Shown here: in pieces, positions 54,999-63,488 of the stretch
Layout of the letters: every line of letters starts with the position of its first letter
How positions within the stretch are numbered: position 1 is the first letter of the stretch
NCBI GenBank assembly: GCA_902791475.1
Contig: CADAWC010000010.1
Span: forward strand, 1 to 64,000
DNA: 64,000 nt
Direction: 5' to 3'
Origin: Fibrobacter succinogenes
GTDB lineage: Bacteria > Fibrobacterota > Fibrobacteria > Fibrobacterales > Fibrobacteraceae
The notes under the pieces: model-generated
Databases searched by the model: none
The model's input: the letters and a program-made list of their open reading frames with translations, nothing else
What the model was told of the DNA's origin: nothing
Translations under genes and position numbers: made by a program

Positions 54999-55013
54999 TG
55001 TCATTATATGACA
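54999..55013. promoter_or_regulatory. Perfect palindrome, possible operator of the HIRAN-like gene
   Basis: TGTCAT - TAT - ATGACA lies 25 bases after a TTGACA hexamer (54968-54973) and 48 bases before the start codon. A further TATATT is at 55025-55030. The arrangement suggests a repressor site; no regulator gene is adjacent. Confidence 0.4.
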
Positions 55014-55061
55014 TTTCTTAAATGTATATTTGTCTTGTAACCTTCAGAAAGGAGGCCTGCA

Positions 55062-56069
55062 ATGGCAAATGAAATATTTTATATCAAGATAGAAACCGCC
55101 CGGGATATAATGTTTTACGGTTTCTCGCGGAGCGCAACCGGGATTCTTGATCTTGTCGATGGCGCGTCTGCGACAGATGATGAACTTTCGCAGATGCAGT
55201 GCGTTGACGGGAGTGCTTATTTCACGCCTTCTTGGTACATGTACTTGCCGAAGGAATTGCAAGCGACCATCAATGTCTATTTGCCAAACGATGTCAAAAA
55301 TTTAGATGTCGGGCAATATTCGTTCTTGCTGCATGTGGGGGCGTTGTTGCTTGCTGTTGAGGAGCGCGATGGCTTGCTTGTCGCGGAACTTTTACGCCGC
55401 CGTGCTGCCGTGTTTGCAAACTTCTTGCCACTAGTGCTGCATCTTATAAAACCTGTTGCTGCCGAGGCGCTGTTTGCGTATGTCTATGGCGGTTTCCGCG
55501 GCGATTCTGACTTTGCGCAGATTTACAAGGCAAACGCTCCGATTTCTACCGGCGAAACGAATGTTGCTGCGATTCTCCTAGAGGCTGCAAAAGAAACTCT
55601 CAAGCCGAATCCCGAAAAGGAATCTCCAGAGGAAATGTTCATCCGTTATTTCCGCGAAGTGGAATTTTTTGACTTTACGATTGGGCTTGTGGGTGCAACA
55701 AACCATCCCTGGATTGCAGGCATTGAAAAATATGAATCGGTCGTTAAAACGGCGACTGCATTCCGCTTCTTTGACGATGCTGCGGTCGGCTCGAAAAGTC
55801 AGGAATTTTTCGAATCGCTTGCGACCAAGGTGCAGGCTGAACCGTACAATCCGTACGATCACAATGCGATTAGCGTGAGCATAGATGATTTGAGTGCAAG
55901 GCTTAAGGGTATGCAATCCAAGAGCAAGGCGGGGTATTTGCGTGCAACGGGGGCCGCGATTTTGCGCAAGGCACGTCCAAGTCTATTTGCGTATGGTTCT
56001 AAGCTTTGGCGCTTGGGGGCGGATCCAAGCTTTTTTGAAAATTCCATTGTCATAAGAATTCACACATAA
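55062..56069 (+). CDS. Uncharacterised protein with C-terminal HIRAN-like region
   Basis: 335 residues, no signal peptide. The N-terminal 250 residues are helical without recognised domain (phrases DVGQYSFLLHVGALLLAVEE; EMFIRYFREVEFFDFTIGLVG). The last 80 residues (EPYNPYDHNAISVSIDDL ... KAGYLRATGAAILRKARPSLF) resemble the HIRAN domain (N-P-Y-D-x-N-A-I-x-V ... G-Y-L-x-x-x-x-A), which binds 3' DNA ends in repair helicases and nucleases. AAAGGAGG lies before the ATG. It is a lone gene with its own palindrome upstream and terminator downstream, possibly stress-related; that is inference. Confidence 0.65.
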   Translation: MANEIFYIKIETARDIMFYGFSRSATGILDLVDGASATDDELSQMQCVDGSAYFTPSWYMYLPKELQATINVYLPNDVKNLDVGQYSFLLHVGALLLAVEERDGLLVAELLRRRAAVFANFLPLVLHLIKPVAAEALFAYVYGGFRGDSDFAQIYKANAPISTGETNVAAILLEAAKETLKPNPEKESPEEMFIRYFREVEFFDFTIGLVGATNHPWIAGIEKYESVVKTATAFRFFDDAAVGSKSQEFFESLATKVQAEPYNPYDHNAISVSIDDLSARLKGMQSKSKAGYLRATGAAILRKARPSLFAYGSKLWRLGADPSFFENSIVIRIHT

Positions 56070-56080
56070 CACCTCACACA

Positions 56081-56120
56081 AAAATTCCCGCCTCACGATA
56101 ACCGATGGGGCGGGAATTTT
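56081..56120 (+). terminator. Terminator of the HIRAN-like gene
   Basis: AAAATTCCCGCC pairs with GGCGGGAATTTT around a 16-base loop; T run within the 3' arm. Being symmetrical, it could also end minus-strand transcription of gmk. Confidence 0.8.
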
Positions 56121-56146
56121 ATTAAATGCGAATTCGATGTAGGATC

Positions 56147-56180
56147 ATGGCCAATGACTAATGACCAATGACTAATGACC
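56147..56180. repeat. AATGACTAATGACC tandem repeat after gmk
   Basis: Three copies of CCAATGACTAATGA in tandem (GGCCAATGACTAATGACC and following). It begins 10 bases after the gmk stop on the minus strand. Confidence 0.75.
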
Positions 56181-56190
56181 AGCAAGCAAT

Positions 56191-56751
56191 TTACTTCTGG
56201 CTCAGAATAGCGCGGAGCTCGTCAGCGGCTTTCTGAAGATCATCGTTCACGATGGTGTATTCGTACTTGCCCTTGGTCTTTGCAAATTCGATTTCCTTCT
56301 TTGCATTTGCAAGGCGGAGCTGGATGACTTCTTCGCTGTCAGTGCCGCGGCCACGGAGGCGGCGTTCGAGTTCTTCGTCGCTTGGCGGCAAAATGAAAAT
56401 GCCGGTGGCGTCTGGGTAGACCTTGTCGAAGTTCACCTTGCCGAAAACGTCAAGGTCAAACAGCACGCGGTTTCCTTCGGCGAGAGTCTTTTCGACAAAA
56501 CTCTTGGGCGTTCCGTAGTAGTTCCCGTGAACCAGGTTGTATTCGACCAATGCGTCGTCCTTGATCATCTGCTCGAATTCTTCCTTGGTCTTGAAGAAGT
56601 AGTGGACTCCGTCGATTTCGCCTTCGCGCGGTTTGCGCGTTGTAGCCGAAATGGAATACTTGATGTCCGGGAAATCCTTGATGACAAGATCCTTGAGGGT
56701 GGTCTTGCCTGCGCCACTGGCGGCACTCATAACGAAAAGCTTGTTTTTCAT
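56191..56751 (-). CDS. gmk: Guanylate kinase
   Basis: 186 residues. It converts GMP to GDP. P-loop MSAASGAGKTT, GMP-binding YSISATTRKPREGEIDGVHY, VEYNLVHGNYYGTPK, the DLDVFGKVNF strand where most Gmk have D-I-D-x-Q-G, and the lid ERRLRGRGTD. The P-loop has A-A-S-G-A-G-K, slightly different from the common S-G-x-G-K-S. Usual neighbours rpoZ or yicC are not here. Repeat stretches flank it on both sides. Confidence 0.95.
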   Translation of the reverse strand: MKNKLFVMSAASGAGKTTLKDLVIKDFPDIKYSISATTRKPREGEIDGVHYFFKTKEEFEQMIKDDALVEYNLVHGNYYGTPKSFVEKTLAEGNRVLFDLDVFGKVNFDKVYPDATGIFILPPSDEELERRLRGRGTDSEEVIQLRLANAKKEIEFAKTKGKYEYTIVNDDLQKAADELRAILSQK

Positions 56752-56756
56752 TTTTT

Positions 56757-56846
56757 AGTCAATGGTCAATAGTTGTTAGTCAATAGCCATTAGCTTTAAC
56801 TAGGCTCTATATGCGCCAAATATAACTAATAACCAAAGACTAACAA
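56757..56846. repeat. CAATAG/TTAGTCAATAG repeats upstream of gmk
   Basis: GGTCAATAGTTGTTAGTCAA then TAGCCATTAGCTTTAACTAG, and further on TAACTAATAACC and AAAGACTAACAAT. All are permutations of the TAATGACC/TTAGTCA word. A GCGCCAAATATA block inside it (minus strand TATATTTGGCGC) could be a gmk promoter. Confidence 0.6.
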
Positions 56847-56848
56847 TC

Positions 56849-56897
56849 CTCTCGTCTGTCATCTGTAGCCCGCTATAGCGGGCGTTCTTTCGTCTAC
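56849..56897. repeat. Composite TCGTCT-hairpin-TCGTCT element
   Basis: CTCTCGTCTGTCATCTGTAG - CCCGCTATAGCGGG - CGTTCTTTCGTCT. The hairpin core GCCCGCTATAGCGGGC is a perfect palindrome. On the minus strand it starts with the stop codon TAG of the GT2 gene. Confidence 0.8.
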
Positions 56898-57805
56898 TTT
56901 TTGTCTTCGATGTACAGCGGGCGCTGCTTGACTTCGTCGTAGATTCGGCCGATGTATTCGCCGAGAATGCCGATGGTCAAAAGCTGCACGCCTGCGAAAA
57001 ACACGATGGCGGTCATGAGCGATGCCCAGCCCGGAACCGTTGTCGCAGGAGAGAGGAACTTTTCGAGAATCGACCAAACGAGAAGTGCAAAACCAACGAT
57101 TGTTGCGATGAAGCCCATGTAGAAGCTGATCTTGAGCGGAGCCGAGCTGAAGCCTGTGATGCCGTCGAACGCGAGGCGCAACATCTTCTTGAGCGGATAC
57201 TTCGAAGTGCCTGCGGTGCGTTCGGCGCGGTCGTACTTGACGCCAATCTTCTTGAAGCCGACCCAGCACACGAGCCCGCGCAAGAAGCGGCTGCGTTCCG
57301 GGAGGTTCTTGAGCTGATCCACCACGCAGCGGTCCATGAGTCTAAAGTCGCCGGTGTCAGGCGGAATGTCGATGCTCGTGAGCTTGCCAATCAAACGGTA
57401 GAAGCAGAAAGCCGTAAAGCGCTTGAAGAGCGTCTCGCCTTTGCGCTTGTTGCGCTGGGCGTAAACGACCTGGTAGCCTTCGCGCCACTTTTCGAGCATC
57501 TCGTGGATGAGGCTCGGCGGGTCCTGCAAGTCGCCGTCGATAATGACGACAGCTGCGCCCTGGGCGTGGTCGAGGCCTGCGCTGAACGCTGCCTGGTGGC
57601 CGAAGTTACGGCTAAAGTTGATGATTTTGTTGTTCGGGTTCCCGGGGAGGAGGCCTTCCACGATTTCTCGGGTGCGGTCCTTGGAACCATCGTTTACGAA
57701 AATGAGTTCGTGTTCGATATCCTTGAGCTCTTCCTCCAAGACGCGGTAGGTTTCGGCAACGATCTCTTCTTCATTAAAAACAGGTATAATTACGGATAAA
57801 AGCAT
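56894..57805 (-). CDS. GT2 family polyprenyl-phosphate glycosyltransferase (DPM1/GtrB-like)
   Basis: 303 residues. GT-A domain: LSVIIPVFNEEEIVAETYRV, LIFVNDGSKDRT, FSRNFGHQAAFSAGLDHA, and the metal-binding VIIDGDLQDPP; the acceptor-side DTGDFRLMDR follows. Two C-terminal membrane helices (ISFYMGFIATIVGFALLVW; LMTAIVFFAGVQLLTIGILG) place it with GtrB/DPM enzymes, which move a sugar from an NDP-sugar to a polyprenyl phosphate. The large membrane glycosyltransferase gene upstream is a likely user of that lipid-linked sugar. The stop codon opens a composite repeat element. Confidence 0.92.
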   Translation of the reverse strand: MLLSVIIPVFNEEEIVAETYRVLEEELKDIEHELIFVNDGSKDRTREIVEGLLPGNPNNKIINFSRNFGHQAAFSAGLDHAQGAAVVIIDGDLQDPPSLIHEMLEKWREGYQVVYAQRNKRKGETLFKRFTAFCFYRLIGKLTSIDIPPDTGDFRLMDRCVVDQLKNLPERSRFLRGLVCWVGFKKIGVKYDRAERTAGTSKYPLKKMLRLAFDGITGFSSAPLKISFYMGFIATIVGFALLVWSILEKFLSPATTVPGWASLMTAIVFFAGVQLLTIGILGEYIGRIYDEVKQRPLYIEDKK

Positions 57806-57830
57806 AGTGCAATTATAGCAATTTTGGTTT

Positions 57831-57917
57831 GCTAGTTACTAGTTTGTCGTTACTAGTTACTAGCTTTTTTCTTTCGTCTTTCGTCTGTAGCCCGTTGTAG
57901 CGGGCGTTCTTTCGTCT
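57831..57917. repeat. TTACTAGTT repeats plus composite TCGTCT element
   Basis: GCTAGTTACTAGTTTGTCG and TTACTAGTTACTAGC (57831-57864), then CTTTCGTCTTTCGTCTGTAG - CCCGTTGTAGCGGG - CGTTCTTTCGTCT (57871-57917). The second half is nearly identical to 56849-56897. It fills the gap between the two glycosyltransferase genes. Confidence 0.78.
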
Positions 57918-57931
57918 GAATGGCGAAGCCG

Positions 57932-60493
57932 CTATGGTATAAGAACCGGGTTGATGATGTCTACGTGGCTGCAGTTGATGCCTTCTTTGGGGAAAGATCT
58001 AATCGTGAGCTTCTGAATGCCTGCGACATTAGCCTCGACTTTGTGCAATTCGCCATTCCTAAAGAACGGTGTCTTTGCAAGCGACTTGCCGTCACCGAGA
58101 ACTTCTACACCAACGCCTTCGCTACAAAGCGATTCGTCATCAAGACCCACCGAGAATTTGATTGTCGCAAACTTTTTGCCGATATCAAACACAGTTGTTG
58201 AAGAGGCGTGCGTGCCGATGCCGTTGAAGTAATGTTGGGCATTTACGTTAAACTCGTTCCCTTCGATACTTTCGTTCTTGTGCATGTTACCCCATTCCTG
58301 TTTGTGGCTTTCGATGGGGTAGTCCGTAAGGGCAATGGCGCCATTTCCCTTTTCGAAGTAGAATTTGGAAACATCGGCAAGCTTGCTTTTTGTAGCCTTG
58401 TCCTGCACCAAGAAACGTACTTGGTTAAAGCCCGGCTGTAAATTGGCTACATCGATTCCCTTATCGTATGAACCGAATTTGTAGGGGCTCTGCTCAATGA
58501 TTTTTCCGTTCATGAAAATAGTTACATTCCAATTGTCAGTTGTCTTACTTTGTTCTTTTAGATTGTAACGGATTCTGATAGATGTCGGTTTTGCTGTTGT
58601 GGAATCAGTCGGGGTGACTTCCAAATCGCTAGTCGTGATGATTCTTTGCGGATTGTAGTTCTTACGTCCGTTGAATTTTGCAATCTGGACCCAGTAGTTG
58701 TTCGTAATCAAGATGTTCTTGACGCCCGTCAAATCCATTTCGCGTTCAAATACGTCGCAGGTCGTGGCGATGCGGTGTTCCACAGCTTTTTTGTGGTATG
58801 TGTGGCTATCCCAGCAGTCCAGTCCGCGGATGTAATAGACTTCTCCCTTGTACTTTTCAATCAAGTCCTTCATGTCGCTGTTCGACATCTTGCGGGCATT
58901 GTCGTAGTGGATGGAAGACATGCCGTAACCCACAAAGTGCCAAGGACGGCCGTAAATAAAGAATCGGGCTGCTGGAGGCTGTTCATTGAGCCATCCGAGA
59001 ATTTCATGTTCTTCGATGGTCAAGTGGTTGCGGTTGTACATGATATTGTTGTTAAAGTCGTTCTTGTAATGGAATGTCCAACCTGTAAAGGCGAGTGCCA
59101 CAATCAGCATGCCGATAATTGCGCTTTTGCCGTTTGGGTTGTTGCTGCCCGTCGGGGTCGTGAAATACTGGATGATGTGTGTAACCGGAAGGGCCGCTAC
59201 AAATGCCATGGAGGGCAACATCACGAGGCTGTAGCGCTGGTTGATTTCGATGCTGAAATCGCCAGAGACGTTTTCGAGAATCACATATGTTTGCAGGTGG
59301 TAGAGGAGCAAAAAGGCGAGAATCTTGAGGTACGTGAAATCGCTCTTTCTTGCATCGTTAATGGCGCGGAAGAGTAGGTAAATGGCGCCGATGGCAAACA
59401 AATAGTTGAAGTAGCTGAGGAACGGATTTTCGAGTTCACCATTGCTCTTGAGCGGCTTTGTCATCACTTCCCAGTTTTTGGCGAGGTCTTCGAAGAAGTG
59501 CCCGTGGGCTTCAAATTCACCGCCCTGGAAACCGAATCCCTGGAAGTAGCTAATCGTGAGAAGGGCGGGGACGGAGAAAATCGAAAGGGTCACGAAGAAA
59601 ACTGGTGCTTTTCCGTCTTTCTGGTCCAAAAGTCTCGGGAGCGCAAAGAGGACAAACGCAAAGACGCAGAAGATTGTTTCTTGGCGGGTCTGGGCGAAGA
59701 AGGCTAGGATAAGGGCGAGGAGAGTCCAGTGCCAAACGGTGTTTCTGTCATAAGCCCACTTAAAGACTAACAGTGCCAGTGCGGAGAGGAAAATATAGAG
59801 TGGTTCAACGGACATGGCGCGGAACTGGAACAGGACCGTCGGTTGGAGTGCCATGAGAAGCGAGGCGAAAAACGCTAGGAGGGGTTGTCTGGTCCAGGCG
59901 ACAATTGCAAGGAACATGAGCAAGAACGAAAGCGGGAGCATCACGAATTCGGCCGTGAAAATCCAGCGGAGATCGCTGCCGAACAATGGCATGCCGAGGT
60001 AGTAAAGGAAGGAAAGCCCCTTAGTCTTGAAACTATTTGACGTGGCCTTGCATTTGAGGGTGCCGTTGTCGAATTCGCCCTGGTTGCAGGTGCCGGATTC
60101 ATGGTTGTAGTACATGTTTTGAGCAACGGACATGAAAACGCTTTCGTCGCTCTGGACACGGTGGCGGGCTTCAATTTGGGTGCCTGCAAAAATCGAAACC
60201 GCGACGGCGAATACGAGAGCCATAATGCTCACGGACTTTGCGGGGAGGATTACCTTGAGCCATTCTCTAAAATCCTTACTCAAAAAACAGAAAATAACGA
60301 TTCCAAGAATGAACTGTACCCCAAAAAGCGGGAGGGGAAGGTTTATATCCAGTTGCCGGATGGTTTCCCTGTGCTTGATGTTTGGGGCGAGGTAAATAAG
60401 GAAGGGAATGGCTATGGCAACGATGGTGCCTAAAATGCCTGCGGGGTGAGCTAAGTTCTTGAATAATCTCAAGATAGCGTCTTTAATATTCAT
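57932..60493 (-). CDS. PMT/ArnT-like membrane glycosyltransferase with C-terminal NPCBM-type module
   Basis: 853 residues from MNIKDAILRL (AAGGA before ATG 60493). About 12 membrane helices fill the first ~470 residues; the first luminal loop has HRVQSDESVFMSVAQNM with the acidic pair typical of GT-C enzymes. A periplasmic domain follows. The final ~120 residues (YFNGIGTHASSTTVFDIGKK ... FSVGLDDE ... VEVLGDGKSLAKTPFF) match the NPCBM carbohydrate-binding module. It would transfer a sugar from a polyprenyl-phosphate donor to an envelope acceptor, with the module holding the glycan. A GT-C enzyme carrying NPCBM is unusual. Confidence 0.82.
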   Translation of the reverse strand: MNIKDAILRLFKNLAHPAGILGTIVAIAIPFLIYLAPNIKHRETIRQLDINLPLPLFGVQFILGIVIFCFLSKDFREWLKVILPAKSVSIMALVFAVAVSIFAGTQIEARHRVQSDESVFMSVAQNMYYNHESGTCNQGEFDNGTLKCKATSNSFKTKGLSFLYYLGMPLFGSDLRWIFTAEFVMLPLSFLLMFLAIVAWTRQPLLAFFASLLMALQPTVLFQFRAMSVEPLYIFLSALALLVFKWAYDRNTVWHWTLLALILAFFAQTRQETIFCVFAFVLFALPRLLDQKDGKAPVFFVTLSIFSVPALLTISYFQGFGFQGGEFEAHGHFFEDLAKNWEVMTKPLKSNGELENPFLSYFNYLFAIGAIYLLFRAINDARKSDFTYLKILAFLLLYHLQTYVILENVSGDFSIEINQRYSLVMLPSMAFVAALPVTHIIQYFTTPTGSNNPNGKSAIIGMLIVALAFTGWTFHYKNDFNNNIMYNRNHLTIEEHEILGWLNEQPPAARFFIYGRPWHFVGYGMSSIHYDNARKMSNSDMKDLIEKYKGEVYYIRGLDCWDSHTYHKKAVEHRIATTCDVFEREMDLTGVKNILITNNYWVQIAKFNGRKNYNPQRIITTSDLEVTPTDSTTAKPTSIRIRYNLKEQSKTTDNWNVTIFMNGKIIEQSPYKFGSYDKGIDVANLQPGFNQVRFLVQDKATKSKLADVSKFYFEKGNGAIALTDYPIESHKQEWGNMHKNESIEGNEFNVNAQHYFNGIGTHASSTTVFDIGKKFATIKFSVGLDDESLCSEGVGVEVLGDGKSLAKTPFFRNGELHKVEANVAGIQKLTIRSFPKEGINCSHVDIINPVLIP

Positions 60494-60622
60494 TGGGTTC
60501 CTTCTCGATAACACGTAAAAGCGCTCCAGGAATTGCTTCTTTTGGGGCGTTTTTGGATTTTTTTAGGTTATTGCGAAAATATAACTTTTTATTGCTTTGG
60601 GCTTTTCATTTGACAATATACC

Positions 60623-60651
60623 TTGAGAGTTTCGCAAGAAAAAACTAAATT
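60623..60651 (+). promoter_or_regulatory. Promoter of transketolase gene
   Basis: TTGAGA (60623-60628), 17 bases, TAAATT (60646-60651), then TGCCG. The leader of about 30 bases contains AAAGGGG before the GTG start. Confidence 0.5.
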
Positions 60652-60688
60652 TGCCGCGTAAAAAACAAAACTCTAAAGGGGTTAGACC

Positions 60689-62764
60689 GTGCAAGATTCA
60701 TTAGTTACAAAAGCAGCTGACAACGTCCGTATCCTTTCTGCCGCAATGGTGCAGAAGGCCAAGTCCGGACATCCGGGTGGAGCCATGGGCGCCGCAGACG
60801 CCATCACGCTTTTGTTTGCTGAATTCTTGCGTTACGATCCGGACGATGCCAACTGGATGGCTCGCGACCGCTTCTTCATGGACCCGGGTCACATGAGTCC
60901 GCTCCTCTACTCCGAACTCGTCCTCACGAACCGCCTCACGCTCGAAGACGTGAAGAACTTCCGCCAGCTTGGCAGCCGCACTCCGGGCCATCCGGAAGTT
61001 GATGTTGCCCTCGGTATTGAAAACTCCTCGGGCCCGCTTGGTATCGGTCACGGCATGGCTCTCGGTGGCGCTATCGCCGAACGCTTCATGGTCGAACGCT
61101 TTGGCTCTATCCTCGAACACAAGACTGTCTGCCTCGTTTCTGACGGCGGTCTCGAAGAAGAAATTGCATACGGCGTGGGCCGCATTGCAGGTCACCTCAA
61201 GCTTTCGAACCTCATTTTCTTCTACGACGCTAACCAGGTCCAGCTCAGCTGCAAGACTGAAGACGTGATGGACCACGACTTCGTTGGTCAGTACGAATCC
61301 TGGGGCTTCCGCGTTATCGAATGCGACGGTTCCAACATTGCTGAACTCCGCAAGGCATTCAAGGCCGCTTGGGCCGAAACCGAAAAGCCGGTGCTCGTTT
61401 ACGGTCACACCACGATGGCCAAGGGCGCTATCGCCGAAGACGGCAAGAGCTACGAAGGCGCAGTCTCTACGCACGGTCAGCCGCTCAATGCCGCAGGTGC
61501 TTCTACTTCTGCTACGGTCAAGAATCTCGGTGGCAATCCGGACGATCCGTTCCAGGTCTTTGACGACGTGAAGGCCGGCTTTGAAGCCCGCGCTAACGAA
61601 CTCCGCAAGCAGGTCGCCGAATGGAAGAAGGCTAAGGCTGCTTGGGACAAGGCTAACGCCGAAAAGTCCGCAACCCTCAACGAATGGCTCTCGGGCAAGG
61701 GTCTCAAGATCGACCTCTCCAAGCTCAACATCAAGGAAGGTGTTGCAACTCGCGTCACGAGCGGTACGGTTCTTGGCTACCTCGCCGAAAATTATCACAA
61801 CATCATCTGCAGCTCTGCAGACCTTTCGAACTCCGACAATACGCAGGCATTCCTCGACAAGACGGGCATCTTCCGCGCTAACGACTTCAAGGGTGCATTT
61901 GTCCAGGTCGGCGTTGCAGAACTCACGATGGGTGCCATTGCAAACGGTATCGCTCTCCATGGCGGTCTCTATCCGATTTGCGCAACGTTCTTCGTGTTCA
62001 GTGACTTCATGAAGCCGGCAATCCGTATGGCCGCACTCATGGGCCTCCCGGTCAAGTACGTGTTTACGCACGACAGCTTCCGCGTGGGTGAAGATGGTCC
62101 GACGCACCAGCCGATTGAACACGAAACGCAGATTCGTTTGCTCGAAAGCCTCACGAAGGCTAGCGGCAAGGCCGAAATGCTCGTGCTCCGCCCGGCAGAT
62201 GCTTACGAAACGCTCGCTGCATGGGAAATGGCTTTTGAAAACAATGACAGCCCGACGGCTCTCATCCTCACTCGCCAGGTCGTGAATACGCTCCCGGGTG
62301 AAAATCGCTACGAAGCTGCCAAGGCTTGCCGCAAGGGCGCTTACATTGTCAGCGACAACACCGCCGCTGGCAAGAAGCCGGATCTTACTTTGGTTGCAAA
62401 CGGCAGTGACGTTCTCCTCGAACACCAGGCTGCTGAACTCCTCCGCGACGAAGGCAAGTCTGTGCGCGTGGTTTCCATGATTAGCCCGGCTCTCTTCCTC
62501 AAGCAGCCGAAATCCTACCGCGATAGCATCATCGTTCCGTGGACTCCGGTGTTTGCAAAGTCCAGCGGTCTTCCGCTCTTGTTCGCCCAGGTCGTGGGTG
62601 GCTTCGGTAAGGTCTCCGGTCTCGAACGCTTCGGTGCATCCGCTCCGGCAGGCGTTCTCGAAAAGGAATTCGGTTACGTTCCGGAAGCTGTTGCCGCAGC
62701 CGCTAAGGAATACCTCGCTGAATTCGCTAAGAACGTCGAAGACTTCAAGAAAGCAAACGCTTAA
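60689..62764 (+). CDS. tkt: Transketolase
   Basis: 691 residues, thiamine-diphosphate enzyme of the pentose phosphate pathway. N-terminal AKSGHPGGAMGAAD, MDPGHMSPLLYSELVL, RTPGHPEVD, GPLGIGHGMA. The ThDP motif appears as CLVSDGGLEEEIAYG ... FFYDANQVQLS, with SDG replacing the usual GDG. The pyrimidine domain has the catalytic Glu in GVAELTMGAIANG and FTHDSFRVGEDGPTHQPIEH. The GTG start follows AAAGGGG. Codons are strongly biased toward C-ending forms, implying high expression, and the opposite strand stays open as an artefact. It links functionally to the thiamine genes elsewhere in the window. Confidence 0.96.
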   Translation: MQDSLVTKAADNVRILSAAMVQKAKSGHPGGAMGAADAITLLFAEFLRYDPDDANWMARDRFFMDPGHMSPLLYSELVLTNRLTLEDVKNFRQLGSRTPGHPEVDVALGIENSSGPLGIGHGMALGGAIAERFMVERFGSILEHKTVCLVSDGGLEEEIAYGVGRIAGHLKLSNLIFFYDANQVQLSCKTEDVMDHDFVGQYESWGFRVIECDGSNIAELRKAFKAAWAETEKPVLVYGHTTMAKGAIAEDGKSYEGAVSTHGQPLNAAGASTSATVKNLGGNPDDPFQVFDDVKAGFEARANELRKQVAEWKKAKAAWDKANAEKSATLNEWLSGKGLKIDLSKLNIKEGVATRVTSGTVLGYLAENYHNIICSSADLSNSDNTQAFLDKTGIFRANDFKGAFVQVGVAELTMGAIANGIALHGGLYPICATFFVFSDFMKPAIRMAALMGLPVKYVFTHDSFRVGEDGPTHQPIEHETQIRLLESLTKASGKAEMLVLRPADAYETLAAWEMAFENNDSPTALILTRQVVNTLPGENRYEAAKACRKGAYIVSDNTAAGKKPDLTLVANGSDVLLEHQAAELLRDEGKSVRVVSMISPALFLKQPKSYRDSIIVPWTPVFAKSSGLPLLFAQVVGGFGKVSGLERFGASAPAGVLEKEFGYVPEAVAAAAKEYLAEFAKNVEDFKKANA

Positions 62765-62787
62765 TTAGCTAACGCAATCGAAACATT

Positions 62788-62821
62788 TAAAAAACGGTGC
62801 CGATGACGGTGCCGTTTTTTT
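62788..62821 (+). terminator. Terminator of transketolase gene
   Basis: AAAACGGTGCC and GGTGCCGTTTT pair with two G-U wobbles around a short loop and end in seven T. Confidence 0.85.
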
Positions 62822-62830
62822 GCACTACTT

Positions 62831-62857
62831 CTAACGGCCTACTGTCTACTTCCTACT
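62831..62857. repeat. CTACTGTCTACTTCCTAC repeat
   Basis: CTAACGGCCTACTGTCTACT then TCCTACT, reverse complement of the GTAGGAAGTAGACAG family. It lies just after the transketolase terminator and upstream of nrdR. Confidence 0.7.
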
Positions 62858-62920
62858 AAAACAATGTAATTTTATAGTGATTTTGCGCACTTTCTCCTTA
62901 AAAAGTGCTATATTCAAAAC

Positions 62921-63364
62921 ATGATTTGCCCTTTTTGCAAGAATGATAACGACAAGGTTGTCGATAGCCGCGTGAGTGGATCTTCGATTCGTCGTCGTCG
63001 TGAATGTTGTGCTTGTGGCCGTCGCTTTACGACCCGTGAATATATCGAAGTCCAGCCGTTGACCGTTATCAAGCGCAGTGGCGAACGCGAACCTTTCCAG
63101 CGCGAAAAATTGCAACGTGGCATTATGAACTCCTGTAAAAAACGCCCGGTGTCCATGGACGATATCGAACAGCTTGTGACGCGCGTGGAAAATTCGTTGC
63201 AGATGTCGGAAGGCTTTGAAGTGAGCTACGACCAGATAGGGAACCTCGTGATGCAGGAACTCAAAAAGCTTGACGCTGTGGCGTATGTGCGTTTCGCTTC
63301 CATCTACCGCGAATTCAAGGAAGTAGGCGAGTTCGTCGACCAGATCAAGACTCTTGATAAATAG
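62921..63364 (+). CDS. nrdR: Transcriptional repressor NrdR
   Basis: 147 residues. Zinc ribbon CPFCKNDNDKVVDSR ... RRRECCACGRRFTTRE and an ATP-cone domain (VIKRSGEREPFQREKLQRGI ... VRFASIYREFKEV). It represses ribonucleotide reductase genes in response to dATP/ATP. TATATT (62909-62914) is 6 bases before the ATG and there is no Shine-Dalgarno sequence, a leaderless arrangement. The TAG stop opens a repeat block. Confidence 0.96.
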   Translation: MICPFCKNDNDKVVDSRVSGSSIRRRRECCACGRRFTTREYIEVQPLTVIKRSGEREPFQREKLQRGIMNSCKKRPVSMDDIEQLVTRVENSLQMSEGFEVSYDQIGNLVMQELKKLDAVAYVRFASIYREFKEVGEFVDQIKTLDK

Positions 63365-63480
63365 GTAGGCTTTAGCTATTAGGTGCTAGGTTTTAGGATT
63401 ATAATTGCGGCAGAGCCGCCTCTGATGATGCGCGAAGCGCGATTTTTCTTCTAAAACCTATAACCTACAACCTGTAACCT
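63363..63480. repeat. Composite inverted element with two GC hairpins after nrdR
   Basis: Left flank TAGGTAGGC..TTAGGTGCTAGGTTTTAGG, core hairpins GCGGCAGAGCCGC and GCGCGAAGCGCG, right flank TAAAACCTATAACCTACAAC and CTGTAACC. The flanks are imperfect inverted repeats of each other. The design parallels the TCGTCT composites. The left flank starts at the nrdR stop codon. Confidence 0.7.
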
Positions 63481-63488
63481 TGTTGTTT

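Noticed and set aside
60701..62425. 574-residue open frame antisense to transketolase
   Set aside because: Same codon-bias artefact; the plus-strand gene explains the sequence fully.
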